Shown here one piece after another: positions 15,324 to 22,488 of a DNA stretch of 24,387 nucleotides. Both the position numbers and the translations under genes were made by a program. Numbering within the stretch: the stretch's first letter is position 1; every line of letters begins with the position of its first letter. Source of the stretch: Deinococcus ruber. GTDB lineage: Bacteria > Deinococcota > Deinococci > Deinococcales > Deinococcaceae. Below the pieces are notes generated by a model, which was given only the letters and a program-made list of their open reading frames with translations, had not been told where the DNA came from and searched no databases. Location: positions 1 through 24,387 of the forward strand of contig NZ_BMQL01000067.1 of assembly GCF_014648095.1 (NCBI RefSeq). Reading direction: 5' to 3'.

Positions 15324-15797
15324 TTACATCTTCGGCATCAGCACCGTGTCGATGACGTGGATGATGCCGTTGGACGCCTTGATGTCGGTCTTAGTGACTT
15401 TGGCCTTGTCGATCATCACGTTCTTGCCCATCACCTTGACCATGGCCGATCCGCCTTCCAGCGTCTTGGCCGACGTCATCTTCATCACGTCGGCGGCCAT
15501 CACGTTGCCCGCGACGACGTGGTACGTCAGCACTTTGGTCAGCTGCGCCTTGTTCTTCAGCAGCGCCGTCAGCGTGGCCTTAGGAATCTTGGCGAACGCC
15601 GCATTGGTCGGCGCAAACACTGTGAACGGCCCCTTGCCGGCCAGGGTCTTATCGAGACCAGCGGCCTTAAGCGCGGCAAGCAGGGTGCTGAACTGCGGAT
15701 CCTTGCTGACGATCCCGGCGATACTGTCCTCGGCGAGGGCGGAACCGAGCGTGAAGGCGGCGAGCAAGGCGGTGGTGAGGAGGGTGCGGGTGGTCAT
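15324..15797 (-). CDS. Secreted fasciclin (FAS1) domain protein
   Basis: 157 aa from the ATG at 15797, which has AGGAG 5 nt upstream and gives a clean signal peptide ([22 protein letters not shown]); a longer frame from 15977 adds an unnatural leader. Residues 24-157 form one FAS1 domain with the H1 motif [17 protein letters not shown], the central [11 protein letters not shown] and the C-terminal [16 protein letters not shown]1 proteins mediate adhesion or protein-protein contact at the cell surface, and deinococci commonly encode such short forms. Single-gene; a strong hairpin lies downstream. Confidence 0.94.
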   Translation of the reverse strand: MTTRTLLTTALLAAFTLGSALAEDSIAGIVSKDPQFSTLLAALKAAGLDKTLAGKGPFTVFAPTNAAFAKIPKATLTALLKNKAQLTKVLTYHVVAGNVMAADVMKMTSAKTLEGGSAMVKVMGKNVMIDKAKVTKTDIKASNGIIHVIDTVLMPKM

Positions 15798-16065
15798 GGG
15801 AACTCCTGGGTGGATGCCCTCGGCCGAACAGGGCGAGGGGAAGGAACACAGGACAGCGGGTGTGGTTGAGCTGCGCCAGCTGTCCCTCGTGGAAGGCCAA
15901 CGCGTGTGCCGTTGGCTCGGACGCCTCATTAGAGGCGCGGCGGCTGCCGATGAGTGTCCGAATCGGTACCAAGTCATATTTTCTATTCCAGATGCTCAGC
16001 TGGTCTTCATACGTTCAGTGTCGGCTGCGGAGTCAGCGCTTTACCTGCCTACAACCTCGGCTGCG

Positions 16066-16071
16066 TACGCT
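16066..16071 (+). promoter_or_regulatory. Possible -10 box for the DUF2156 gene
   Basis: TACGCT ends 6 nt before the GTG at 16078. No Shine-Dalgarno sequence is present, so a leaderless transcript would explain this start. Confidence 0.4.
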
Positions 16072-16077
16072 TTGCCG

Positions 16078-17127
16078 GTGCATTCCATTTCCCATGACGT
16101 GCTCCCCAGCTCAGCGTTTCAGCTGCAGGGGGCCGACCTCGACACCTTGACCCGCTGGCATGCCCGGTACGCGGTGAATCCGTCCTCAATGCCCGCCCTC
16201 GCGTCCATGACGCATGTGCTCACGCTGACCGGGATATCCGGCGGTTTCGGCGTCCAACAAACCGGCAACGTGCTCCTGGCGGCGGGCGAGCCGCTCGCAC
16301 CCACCTGGGCCTGGCCTGACTTTGCCTCAGCCCTGCTGACACTGGCACGTCAACTGAAAGCTGTGCCGTGTTTCGCCCCAGTTGGGACCGAGTTCGCTGC
16401 CATACTGCACGCCGCCGGTCTGTGCTCTGTCCGGCTGGGAAGTACGCCGTACATTCACCTGCAGGACTGGCCTCAGCGCGGGAACGTGGGCGCGAAGATC
16501 CGGCACGCGGTCAACCGTGCGGCGCGCGACGGCGTGGAGATCCGTGCAGCACGGCCGCCAAGCACTCCAGAAGCGGCGCTACGCTGGCGCGGCGAGGTCG
16601 AGGCCCTCTGCGCCCAGTGGCTGCGCGAACGCAAGGCGAACGTACCGTTTCACTGGGTCTTCGAGCTTCAGCCGCTCCGCCACCTTCACGCCAAGCGGTA
16701 CTTCGAGGCGCGTCAGGGTGGGCAGCTGGTGGGACTGATTGCGGCCAGTCCACTCCCGGGCCGGGCGGGCTGGTATCTGGAGGACGTGCTTCAAGACCCT
16801 CGCGCTTCGACTTCGACCGGAACGGCGCTGGTTGCGGCGGCGCTGAGCGCCCTCAAAGCCGATGGCGTGCGGCTCGCGACCTTAGGCGGCGTGCCGCTGT
16901 CGAGCATGCGGGGCTGGGACGGCGCAGACGTGACACGTCTGGAGCGCTGGGCCTACCGCCTGCGCCCGCTGCTGTCCACGGTGTATTCCTTCGACGGGCT
17001 GGAACGCTTCAAACAGCGCTTCGGCCCCGCGCACTGGGAAGACGAGTATGTGGTGTTTCCCGCGGGAACGTGGCGTAGCATCCGGGTGGGCGCGGCGCTG
17101 GGCCAACTGATCCTGCGCGGCCATTGA
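16078..17127 (+). CDS. DUF2156 / MprF C-terminal-like aminoacyltransferase
   Basis: 349 aa from the GTG at 16078; the frame is open far upstream, but sequence before ~16078 is unlike protein. GTG 16099 or ATG 16189 are alternatives. The protein matches the soluble domain of phosphatidylglycerol lysyltransferase (PF09924): ARYAVNPSSM near the N-terminus, LLAAGEPLAP, then VGAKIRHAVNRAARDGVEI, RHLHAKRYFEARQGGQLVGLIAASPL, GWYLEDVLQDP, the LATLGGVPLSS block and FKQRFGPAHWEDEYVVFP. This GNAT-like tandem fold uses aminoacyl-tRNA in MprF to modify membrane lipids. Here the membrane flippase part is missing and no helices are present, so the substrate is uncertain. It lies 40 bp upstream of the PEBP gene, probably as one operon. 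Confidence 0.88.
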   Translation: MHSISHDVLPSSAFQLQGADLDTLTRWHARYAVNPSSMPALASMTHVLTLTGISGGFGVQQTGNVLLAAGEPLAPTWAWPDFASALLTLARQLKAVPCFAPVGTEFAAILHAAGLCSVRLGSTPYIHLQDWPQRGNVGAKIRHAVNRAARDGVEIRAARPPSTPEAALRWRGEVEALCAQWLRERKANVPFHWVFELQPLRHLHAKRYFEARQGGQLVGLIAASPLPGRAGWYLEDVLQDPRASTSTGTALVAAALSALKADGVRLATLGGVPLSSMRGWDGADVTRLERWAYRLRPLLSTVYSFDGLERFKQRFGPAHWEDEYVVFPAGTWRSIRVGAALGQLILRGH

Positions 17128-17167
17128 CGTATACGGCGTTTTTACTTCACTGCCGGATGATCCCCGC

Positions 17168-17680
17168 ATGACCCCGCTGAAGTTGGGCTGTGTTCGCCTG
17201 CTGAGTGTCGCCTTCCTGATCGTCTCGGCTGCATCAGCGCTGGCCGCTCCCTTTTCCGTCACGCTCTCCGCACATGATCCAGCGTTGACCTGCGGCTCGA
17301 AGGTGACGCCCACGCTGACCTTCAGTGCGCCGCCCCCAGGCACCAAAGCGCTCGCCATCATCTTCTGGGACGAACAGCCACACACGCTCACCGGTCGTTG
17401 GACCGTCTACGATCTGCCGCTCGACACCAAAGCGCTGGAGCCTGTCCTGGCCGGGAGCAGCCGCATCCTGGGCGCGCCGGTCGCCGTCAACGAGGCGGGG
17501 CACCTGGGCTATACCGCCCCCTGCGCCGCTGGAAAGCACGACATCTACATCGATTTCTACGCCCTGAACGTGGCAAGCCTGGGATTGGCGGCAGGCGTTC
17601 CACTGCAGACGGTGCACGCGGCCATCAAGCGGCACAAGATTCTGGAAGCCAAGGCCCATGTGGTCTGGAACGTCAAATGA
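17168..17680 (+). CDS. Secreted PEBP (YbhB/YbcL, Raf kinase inhibitor-like) protein
   Basis: 170 aa. Signal peptide at 1-27 (SAASALAAP). The PEBP fold follows: FSVTLSAHDPALTCGSKVTPTLTFSAPPPGTKALAIIFWDEQP, where the usual LTCxGxxxSPxLxW is recognisable, then RWTVYDLPLDTKAL (normally HWVxYNIP), VNEAGHLGYTAPCAAGKHDIYIDFYALN (normally GYxGPxPPxGxHRY) and a C-terminal helix-strand. The ligand motifs are diverged, with DEQP in place of DPDAP. It probably sits outside the membrane and binds a small phosphorylated or lipid ligand; the function of bacterial members is poorly known. Its stop overlaps the YVTN gene start (ATGA at 17677-17680). Confidence 0.85.
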   Translation: MTPLKLGCVRLLSVAFLIVSAASALAAPFSVTLSAHDPALTCGSKVTPTLTFSAPPPGTKALAIIFWDEQPHTLTGRWTVYDLPLDTKALEPVLAGSSRILGAPVAVNEAGHLGYTAPCAAGKHDIYIDFYALNVASLGLAAGVPLQTVHAAIKRHKILEAKAHVVWNVK

Positions 17681-18741
17681 CAGCGGCCATCAGGGGCGCG
17701 CTGGTGTTGGCCCTGGCCACGCTGTCCTCTTCAGCACTGGCTCAGCCATCGGTTTACGCGCACACCGGTGCGGGCATGTTCAGCCCGGCGGTCAAGGGTG
17801 TCCCGGAGCGCGTGTATGTCCCCAACGGCCTGGACAACACCGTCAGTGTGATTGACCCGGCCACGTACCAGGTCATCCACACCTTTCAGGTCGCGAATGA
17901 ACCGCAACATGTGGTGCCGTCGCACGACCTCAAGACGCTGTACGTGGCGAGCGACCAGGGCCAGGAATCGCTGACACCCATCGATCCAAAGACCAGCAAG
18001 CCCGGCAAGCCGATTCCGACCGTCGATCCCTACAACCTCTATTTCACGCCTGACGGCCAGTACGGCATTGTGGTGGCGGAAAACAAGCGCGCCCTGAACT
18101 TCACCGATCCGCACACCATGCAGGTGCAGTTCTCGATCAAGGTGCCGTGCCGGGGGATCAATCACATGGATTTCAGCGCTGACGGGAAGACGCTGCTGGC
18201 GGCGTGCGAATTCAGTGGCGATCTGCTGCGGATCGATCTCGCGGCCAGAACAGTCGTGGGCAAGATACACGTCGGCGGCATGCCGCAGGATGTGAAACTC
18301 TCCCCTGACGGGCAGGTATACTACGTGGCTGACATGATGGCGAACGGCGTGCGTGTGATTTCGGCAGCAGGCAAGGCCCCGAAGAAAGTCGGCTTCGTCG
18401 CCACCGGGAAGGGAACGCACGGGCTGTATCCCAGCCGAGACGCGACCCGGCTGTTCATCTCCAACCGGGGCGAGGGCACGGTGTCGGTGCTGAGTTTCGC
18501 GACCCGCGAGGTGATTCGCCGGTGGGTCATTCCTGGGGGTGGCAGTCCCGATATGGGCAGCGTGTCACCCGATGGCACCCAGCTGTGGCTGTCAGGCCGG
18601 TATAGCGACGTGGTGTATGTGTTCGACACCCGCAGTGGGAAACTGACGCACCGTATCAAGGTTGGGAAGGGGCCGCACGGCCTGACGTACTTTCCGCAGC
18701 CGGGACGCTACTCACTCGGGCATACCGACAACTACCGCTGA
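17677..18741 (+). CDS. Secreted YVTN-type beta-propeller protein (YncE-like)
   Basis: 354 aa from the ATG at 17677, which overlaps the PEBP stop. Signal peptide at 1-22 (LSSSALAQ). The rest is a seven-bladed-type propeller of ~45-residue repeats: RVYVPNGLDNTVSVIDPATYQVIHTFQVANEPQHVV, LYVASDQGQESLTPIDPKT, GINHMDFSADGKTLLAACEFSGDLLRIDLAARTVVGKIHVGGMPQDVKLSPDGQVYYVAD, LFISNRGEGTVSVLSFATREVIRRW and VYVFDTRSGKLTHRIKVGKGPHGL. Each blade carries the 'YV(A/T)N...V.VID' signature. It is likely periplasmic or surface-located and binds a partner or ligand; no catalytic motif is visible. Third gene of the DUF2156-PEBP operon. Confidence 0.92.
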   Translation: MTAAIRGALVLALATLSSSALAQPSVYAHTGAGMFSPAVKGVPERVYVPNGLDNTVSVIDPATYQVIHTFQVANEPQHVVPSHDLKTLYVASDQGQESLTPIDPKTSKPGKPIPTVDPYNLYFTPDGQYGIVVAENKRALNFTDPHTMQVQFSIKVPCRGINHMDFSADGKTLLAACEFSGDLLRIDLAARTVVGKIHVGGMPQDVKLSPDGQVYYVADMMANGVRVISAAGKAPKKVGFVATGKGTHGLYPSRDATRLFISNRGEGTVSVLSFATREVIRRWVIPGGGSPDMGSVSPDGTQLWLSGRYSDVVYVFDTRSGKLTHRIKVGKGPHGLTYFPQPGRYSLGHTDNYR

Positions 18742-18967
18742 GCGCTGGGCGCGGCAGCCGAGACACGGATAGGAAGGCGCAGTGTGGAGGAGGAAACGAT
18801 GCACGTCCGTATGATCCCGGCGCAGTCTTCGACGCTCATCTGCCGGCGTGACGTCCCGGCTTCCCCCAGAAGATGGCAGACTGGAACTCCGGTGCGTCCA
18901 GGCCCTGCACAGCAGCACAGGGCCGACGTTAGGTCGCCGCGACAGATCCACGCCAGGAGAGGTCATC
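18742..18967 (+). promoter_or_regulatory. Leader of the second PAP2 operon with a possible upstream ORF
   Basis: A strong GGAGGAGGAA (18786-18794) precedes an ATG at 18799. That frame runs to 19068, overlapping the PAP2 start out of frame. A 7-bp inverted repeat (GGCCCTG...CAGGGCC, about 18900-18923) lies further down. The leader may control PAP2 translation; the uORF product is not natural-looking. Confidence 0.35.
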
Positions 18968-19729
18968 ATGCCACAGTTCCAGAAGTTCGCTGCCCGCCAC
19001 CACTCGTCCCTTACGCTGCTGCTGGGCGTGCTGCTGCCGCTGTTCATCTTCGTCCGGCTGTCCCGTGAACTGGAAGAGGACGGCGGGTTCAGTGCCGACG
19101 CCCCGCTACTGCTATTCCTGCACCGCTGGGCCACGCCGCGCACCGACCGGGCGGTGGTGCGCCTGACGGCCACGGCGGGCGTGAAGGTGATGCCGCTGCT
19201 GGCGCTGGCCGTCTCGCTGGGGCTGTGGCGGGCACGCCGACCACGTCAAGCGGCCTTTTTCTTTCTCTCGGTGGCGGGCAGCGCGGCGATCATGGAACTG
19301 GTCAAGCGGGGCGTGCAGCGCGCGCGTCCCGCGCTGTGGGTGTCGCCCGCACCCGAACGGGACACCAGCTTTCCCAGTGGGCATTCAATGGCGTCGAGCA
19401 GCTTCGCACTGGCGTCCAGCCTGCTGCTGTGGCCGACCCGCTGGCGCTTGCCCGCCGCCGGGATCGGGTTCGTGTATGCCGTACTGATCGGTGCGTCCCG
19501 GGTGTATCTCGGCGTGCACTATCCATCGGACGTGCTGGCGGCCTGGACGGCGGCCATCGCCTGGACGGCTGGGCTGTACCGCCTGATGTTCCGCAAGCCG
19601 AGCGGCACGAGGCCCACGGCTGCCCCGAGAGAGCGGGCCGCTCTCTCGACCGTCAGTACCTCACTGTTCACCCGCTCGAGTGCAGCTGTCCTGGCATCCG
19701 TTCTCAAGGGATCGGCAAGGCGTTCTTGA
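18968..19729 (+). CDS. Second PAP2 superfamily membrane phosphatase
   Basis: 253 aa from the ATG at 18968, which has AGGAGAGG (18955-18962) upstream; an in-frame start at 18848 adds an unnatural extension. Six predicted helices. The signature is complete: KRGVQRARP (motif 1), PSGHSMASSSF (motif 2, catalytic His) and SRVYLGVHYPSDVLA (motif 3). The opening LLLGVLLPL is close to that of the first PAP2 (LLLGILLPL), so the two are likely paralogues. A 45-residue Ser/Arg/Thr-rich cytoplasmic tail follows the last helix. It probably acts on undecaprenyl pyrophosphate or another lipid phosphate. 24 bp separate it from the next gene, so it likely leads an operon. Confidence 0.9.
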   Translation: MPQFQKFAARHHSSLTLLLGVLLPLFIFVRLSRELEEDGGFSADAPLLLFLHRWATPRTDRAVVRLTATAGVKVMPLLALAVSLGLWRARRPRQAAFFFLSVAGSAAIMELVKRGVQRARPALWVSPAPERDTSFPSGHSMASSSFALASSLLLWPTRWRLPAAGIGFVYAVLIGASRVYLGVHYPSDVLAAWTAAIAWTAGLYRLMFRKPSGTRPTAAPRERAALSTVSTSLFTRSSAAVLASVLKGSARRS

Positions 19730-19753
19730 GCACACCATCCAAGGAGTCATGCA

Positions 19754-20509
19754 ATGAGTGGACTGTTTTTGTTTCTGGCTGCCTTCCTGGCCTCTGCCGT
19801 CGAGATGGTCGAGGCGCTGACAATCATACTGGCGGTCGGGCTGACGCGCGGCTGGCGTTCCGCGCTGATCGGTACGGGTGCGGCCCTGCTGACGCTGGCG
19901 GTCATCATTGCGGTGTTCGGGCCGGTGCTGAACCGCATTCCGCTGGGCACCCTGCGGCTGGTCGTCGGCGGGCTGTTGCTGATCTTCGGGATTCAGTGGT
20001 GGCGCAAGGCCATCCTGCGTGCGAGCGGCTTTAAAGCGCTGCACGACGAGGACGCCACCTTCGCTGAAGAGACCGAGGTCGCCCGGCAGCAGGACCACGA
20101 ACAGAAGGCCGGACTGGACTGGTACGGCTTTACCCTGACCTTCAAGAGTGTGCTGCTCGAAGGCCTGGAGGTGGCGTTCATCGTGGTGACGTTTGGTGCG
20201 GCGGCCAGGCGGCTCGATCTGGCGATCTACGGCGCGGTGGCGGCCCTGGTGCTGGTGCTGGCGGCTGGGGCGCTGCTGCACCGCCCCCTGAGCCAGGTGC
20301 CTGAGAACACCCTGAAGTTCACGGTGGGCCTGCTGCTGTCCACGTTCGGTACCTACTGGGCGTCGGAGGGTGCAGGCGCAGTCTGGCCCGGCGGGGACGC
20401 AGCGATTCTGGGGATTCTGGCGTTGTATGCGCTGGCGTCGTGGGGGTATGTGCGCGTGCTGCGACGCGAGAAGCAGGCGCAGACGGACGAGCGTCCGGTG
20501 CGGGCATGA
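19754..20509 (+). CDS. COG4280-like predicted membrane protein
   Basis: 251 aa; AAGGAG lies 7 nt before the ATG at 19754. Six to seven membrane helices in two halves, each opening with an acidic intramembrane motif: ASAVEMVEALTIILAVG (12-28) and SVLLEGLEVAFIVVTFG (131-147). These Glu-rich helices resemble those of FTR1-type iron permeases and the COG4280 family, so ion transport is plausible but unproved. A charged cytoplasmic loop (GFKALHDEDATFAEETEVAR) joins the halves, and an 'LGTL...GTYW' helix follows. It is cotranscribed with PAP2 upstream and overlaps the next gene by ATGA at 20506-20509. Confidence 0.8.
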   Translation: MSGLFLFLAAFLASAVEMVEALTIILAVGLTRGWRSALIGTGAALLTLAVIIAVFGPVLNRIPLGTLRLVVGGLLLIFGIQWWRKAILRASGFKALHDEDATFAEETEVARQQDHEQKAGLDWYGFTLTFKSVLLEGLEVAFIVVTFGAAARRLDLAIYGAVAALVLVLAAGALLHRPLSQVPENTLKFTVGLLLSTFGTYWASEGAGAVWPGGDAAILGILALYALASWGYVRVLRREKQAQTDERPVRA

Positions 20510-20703
20510 GGTACGTCAGCGGGTTTGTTCGTTTCTGGTACGACTTCATTGTCGGAGACGACTGGCGGGTGGCTGCTGCGGTGATCGCGTCGTTGGCTCT
20601 GACCGCGCTGCTGGTCCACACCCGTATCGCGTGGGTGGTGGTGCCGCTGGCGGTACTGGTCTTTCTGGGCGTGAGCCTGCACCGGGCGGCAAAGCCCAAA
20701 TAG
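20506..20703 (+). CDS. Small two-helix membrane protein
   Basis: 65 aa from the ATG at 20506, which overlaps the stop of the COG4280-like gene; the longer frame from 20440 shadows it. After an aromatic N-terminus (YVSGFVRFWYDFIVGDDW), two helices cover about 22-38 and 41-58, and the end is basic (HRAAKPK). The FWYDFIVGDDW start followed by AAAVIASLALTALL is typical of small companion proteins of the COG4280 membrane family. It may be an accessory subunit; the function is unknown. Last gene of the PAP2 operon. Confidence 0.75.
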   Translation: MRYVSGFVRFWYDFIVGDDWRVAAAVIASLALTALLVHTRIAWVVVPLAVLVFLGVSLHRAAKPK

Positions 20704-20733
20704 ACAGCGTGAGGTTCAAGATGATGATCACGC

Positions 20734-20898
20734 ATGACCGCAGCGTGTTTGGGTGCAGGGAGAACCGCTGGAGTGGAGGGGGATGGCGTGCGGATCACCG
20801 ATGATCGGTCGTTCCGGATGTCTGTGATCGTTCCAGAACGTGCCGCGCTCGCAGCGGCCGTGCAGGTGTACGATTCGCAGCAGCCACAGCAGCTCTAG
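20734..20898 (+). CDS. Possible 54-aa small protein
   Basis: ATG at 20734 to TAG at 20896. After a poor start (TAACLGAGRTAG) the sequence is protein-like: VRITDDRSFRMSVIVPERAA, then LAAAVQVYDSQQPQQL. No strong ribosome site is seen. It lies 30 bases after the PAP2 operon and before its terminator hairpin, so it could be a fourth gene or a remnant. Family not recognised; low confidence. Confidence 0.3.
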   Translation: MTAACLGAGRTAGVEGDGVRITDDRSFRMSVIVPERAALAAAVQVYDSQQPQQL

Positions 20899-20996
20899 AC
20901 CGGCCGTCCATCGGCGGTCACACGGGGCTGCTTTTCCTGCACGGATCAGAAGGAGCGAATCGCTGCAGACTTCCTGAGAACCTCGTCGGAATACGT

Positions 20997-21025
20997 CAGA
21001 CAGGGGCGCCGTGCGCCCCTGTCTG
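20997..21025. terminator. Strong bidirectional terminator hairpin
   Basis: A perfect 13-bp stem CAGACAGGGGCGC and complement with a 3-nt loop. It sits between the + strand PAP2 operon and the minus-strand lipoprotein gene (stop at 21042), so it likely ends both. Confidence 0.75.
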
Positions 21026-21041
21026 TGTGGGTGTCAGTTGT

Positions 21042-22409
21042 TTAGCGGTGCAGATTCAGGATCAGGATTGAACGGTAATTGGCAGCGTCGGTACCTTGGA
21101 ACGTCACGGCAGGAGCACCAGTTGCCACCCCCGTATCGGGTAAGGGCTTGCCGGTGCGGTAGCCGGAAAAGATCAGGCGCAGGGTTCCGTCGCCGTTTGC
21201 AAGCACGGTGGGTGAGTACACCCGGCCTGTGGAATACGCGGCGGGCATGCTGGCCGGATAGCTGTAATCCACCTGAACGAGCGGATTGGCCGCGCCGTTG
21301 TCAATCGTCCAGTTCAGGGCGTCTGTGGAATGCGCGTACCCGATGAAGTGATAGGCGTCACTGTCGCCATCCTGACAATTCCCGCCCGAGAAGAACAGAC
21401 CGTAACTTCCGTCGGTGTAGCGCAGGAGGCTGCCGCGCGGTCCGATATACCGGAAACCGCCCACCGAAGCGTTGTCGTTGGGATTGTTCAGGCCGCTGAG
21501 CGCACCAAGATCGGTGAACGTCACGCCGTCTGCCGTGCTCGCCATCCGCAGTTCAGTGCGGTCATAGTTAGCGCCCTTCGTGGTGAAGGGCTTTGACTGC
21601 GTGTCAGTGCAGAGCTTGCTGGGATCCAGCCCCTGTGCAGGTGCGGCCTTGCTGCCTTTGGGCTTGTTCAGATACAACACCTTGAGTGGGTTGCTGGCAT
21701 CGGTCCCAGTGCCGGGAACGGCGCCCAGAATACCGTCGGGGTTCAGCAGGCCCGCCGTCTGCTTCACACCCACCGGAACGGGCGTGGTCACGCTGACAGG
21801 CTCGCTGTCGGGCAGCGTCCCCACGCCAGCGGTCACGTCGTGGATCAGCAGGCCGCCACTGTCGGCCACCCCCGAGACCCGGTCAAGGGTGTACAGCAGC
21901 TGCTTTCCATTCACCGTCAGGATCATGGCGTGTCCTTGACCGTTGTCGTTGCCCAGCGGCGTGGCGTCATTGGCTGGACACATCCCCGCGTTGAGGCGGA
22001 GTTTGGTGGCGTCGGTCGTCCAGGTCAGTCCGCCGTCCTTGGAGGTGGCGTGAACCAGCGCTTCATCTTGATCCTTGACTCGGTAATCGAAGTATCCATC
22101 AAGCGTTTGTCCGCTGCCGGTGATCAGTGGGAAGTAGTAGGGCTGCATCAGTGTCTTGGTGGTATTGACCTGCACGTGCCCGGCGGGTCCGAAGGTGTCG
22201 CAGTAGCCTGCCAGCGGGTGAGCAAGGGTCGCGGCGTTCTGGGTCAGCGTCCATGGGCCGTTCGTCACCGACGCGGCCTGTACGGTATTCGCGGCGGCAG
22301 GAATCCAGGAACCGCTTCTGAGTCCACTGCTTCCAGGAACGGTCTCGGTCGTGCAGGCGCACAGGCCGAGGGTCAGACCAGCAACAAGCATCAGGAAACG
22401 GTGTGTCAT
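21042..22409 (-). CDS. Lipoprotein with beta-propeller (sialidase/glycosidase-like) repeats
   Basis: 455 aa; AAGGAG precedes the ATG at 22409. Lipoprotein signal peptide with lipobox GLCAC (Cys19). The body looks like a five- to seven-bladed propeller of the glycosyl hydrolase 43/sialidase type: HATSKDGGLTWTTDATKLRL, where SxDGGxTW is an Asp-box-like motif, GHAMILTVNGKQLLYTLDRV, LRMASTADGVTFTDLGALSG, YIGPRGSLLRYTDGSYGLFFSGG, HFIGYAHSTDALNWTIDNG and YSPTVLANGDGTLRLIFSGYRTG. This pattern suggests binding or cleavage of surface sugars; no catalytic residues can be assigned with confidence. It lies 79 bp downstream of the phosphoesterase gene on the same strand and may be cotranscribed. Confidence 0.82.
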   Translation of the reverse strand: MTHRFLMLVAGLTLGLCACTTETVPGSSGLRSGSWIPAAANTVQAASVTNGPWTLTQNAATLAHPLAGYCDTFGPAGHVQVNTTKTLMQPYYFPLITGSGQTLDGYFDYRVKDQDEALVHATSKDGGLTWTTDATKLRLNAGMCPANDATPLGNDNGQGHAMILTVNGKQLLYTLDRVSGVADSGGLLIHDVTAGVGTLPDSEPVSVTTPVPVGVKQTAGLLNPDGILGAVPGTGTDASNPLKVLYLNKPKGSKAAPAQGLDPSKLCTDTQSKPFTTKGANYDRTELRMASTADGVTFTDLGALSGLNNPNDNASVGGFRYIGPRGSLLRYTDGSYGLFFSGGNCQDGDSDAYHFIGYAHSTDALNWTIDNGAANPLVQVDYSYPASMPAAYSTGRVYSPTVLANGDGTLRLIFSGYRTGKPLPDTGVATGAPAVTFQGTDAANYRSILILNLHR

Positions 22410-22488
22410 GAAACTCCTTTGAAGACGCAGTCATTGAGCGAACAATCGGAAGAAGGACGTGTAATGGCACGTTGGAACAGGGCGCGCG

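Noticed and set aside
15013..16077. Upstream part of the 704-codon + frame that contains DUF2156
   Set aside because: It runs antisense through the fasciclin gene and across two hairpins, and only the part from ~16078 resembles protein.
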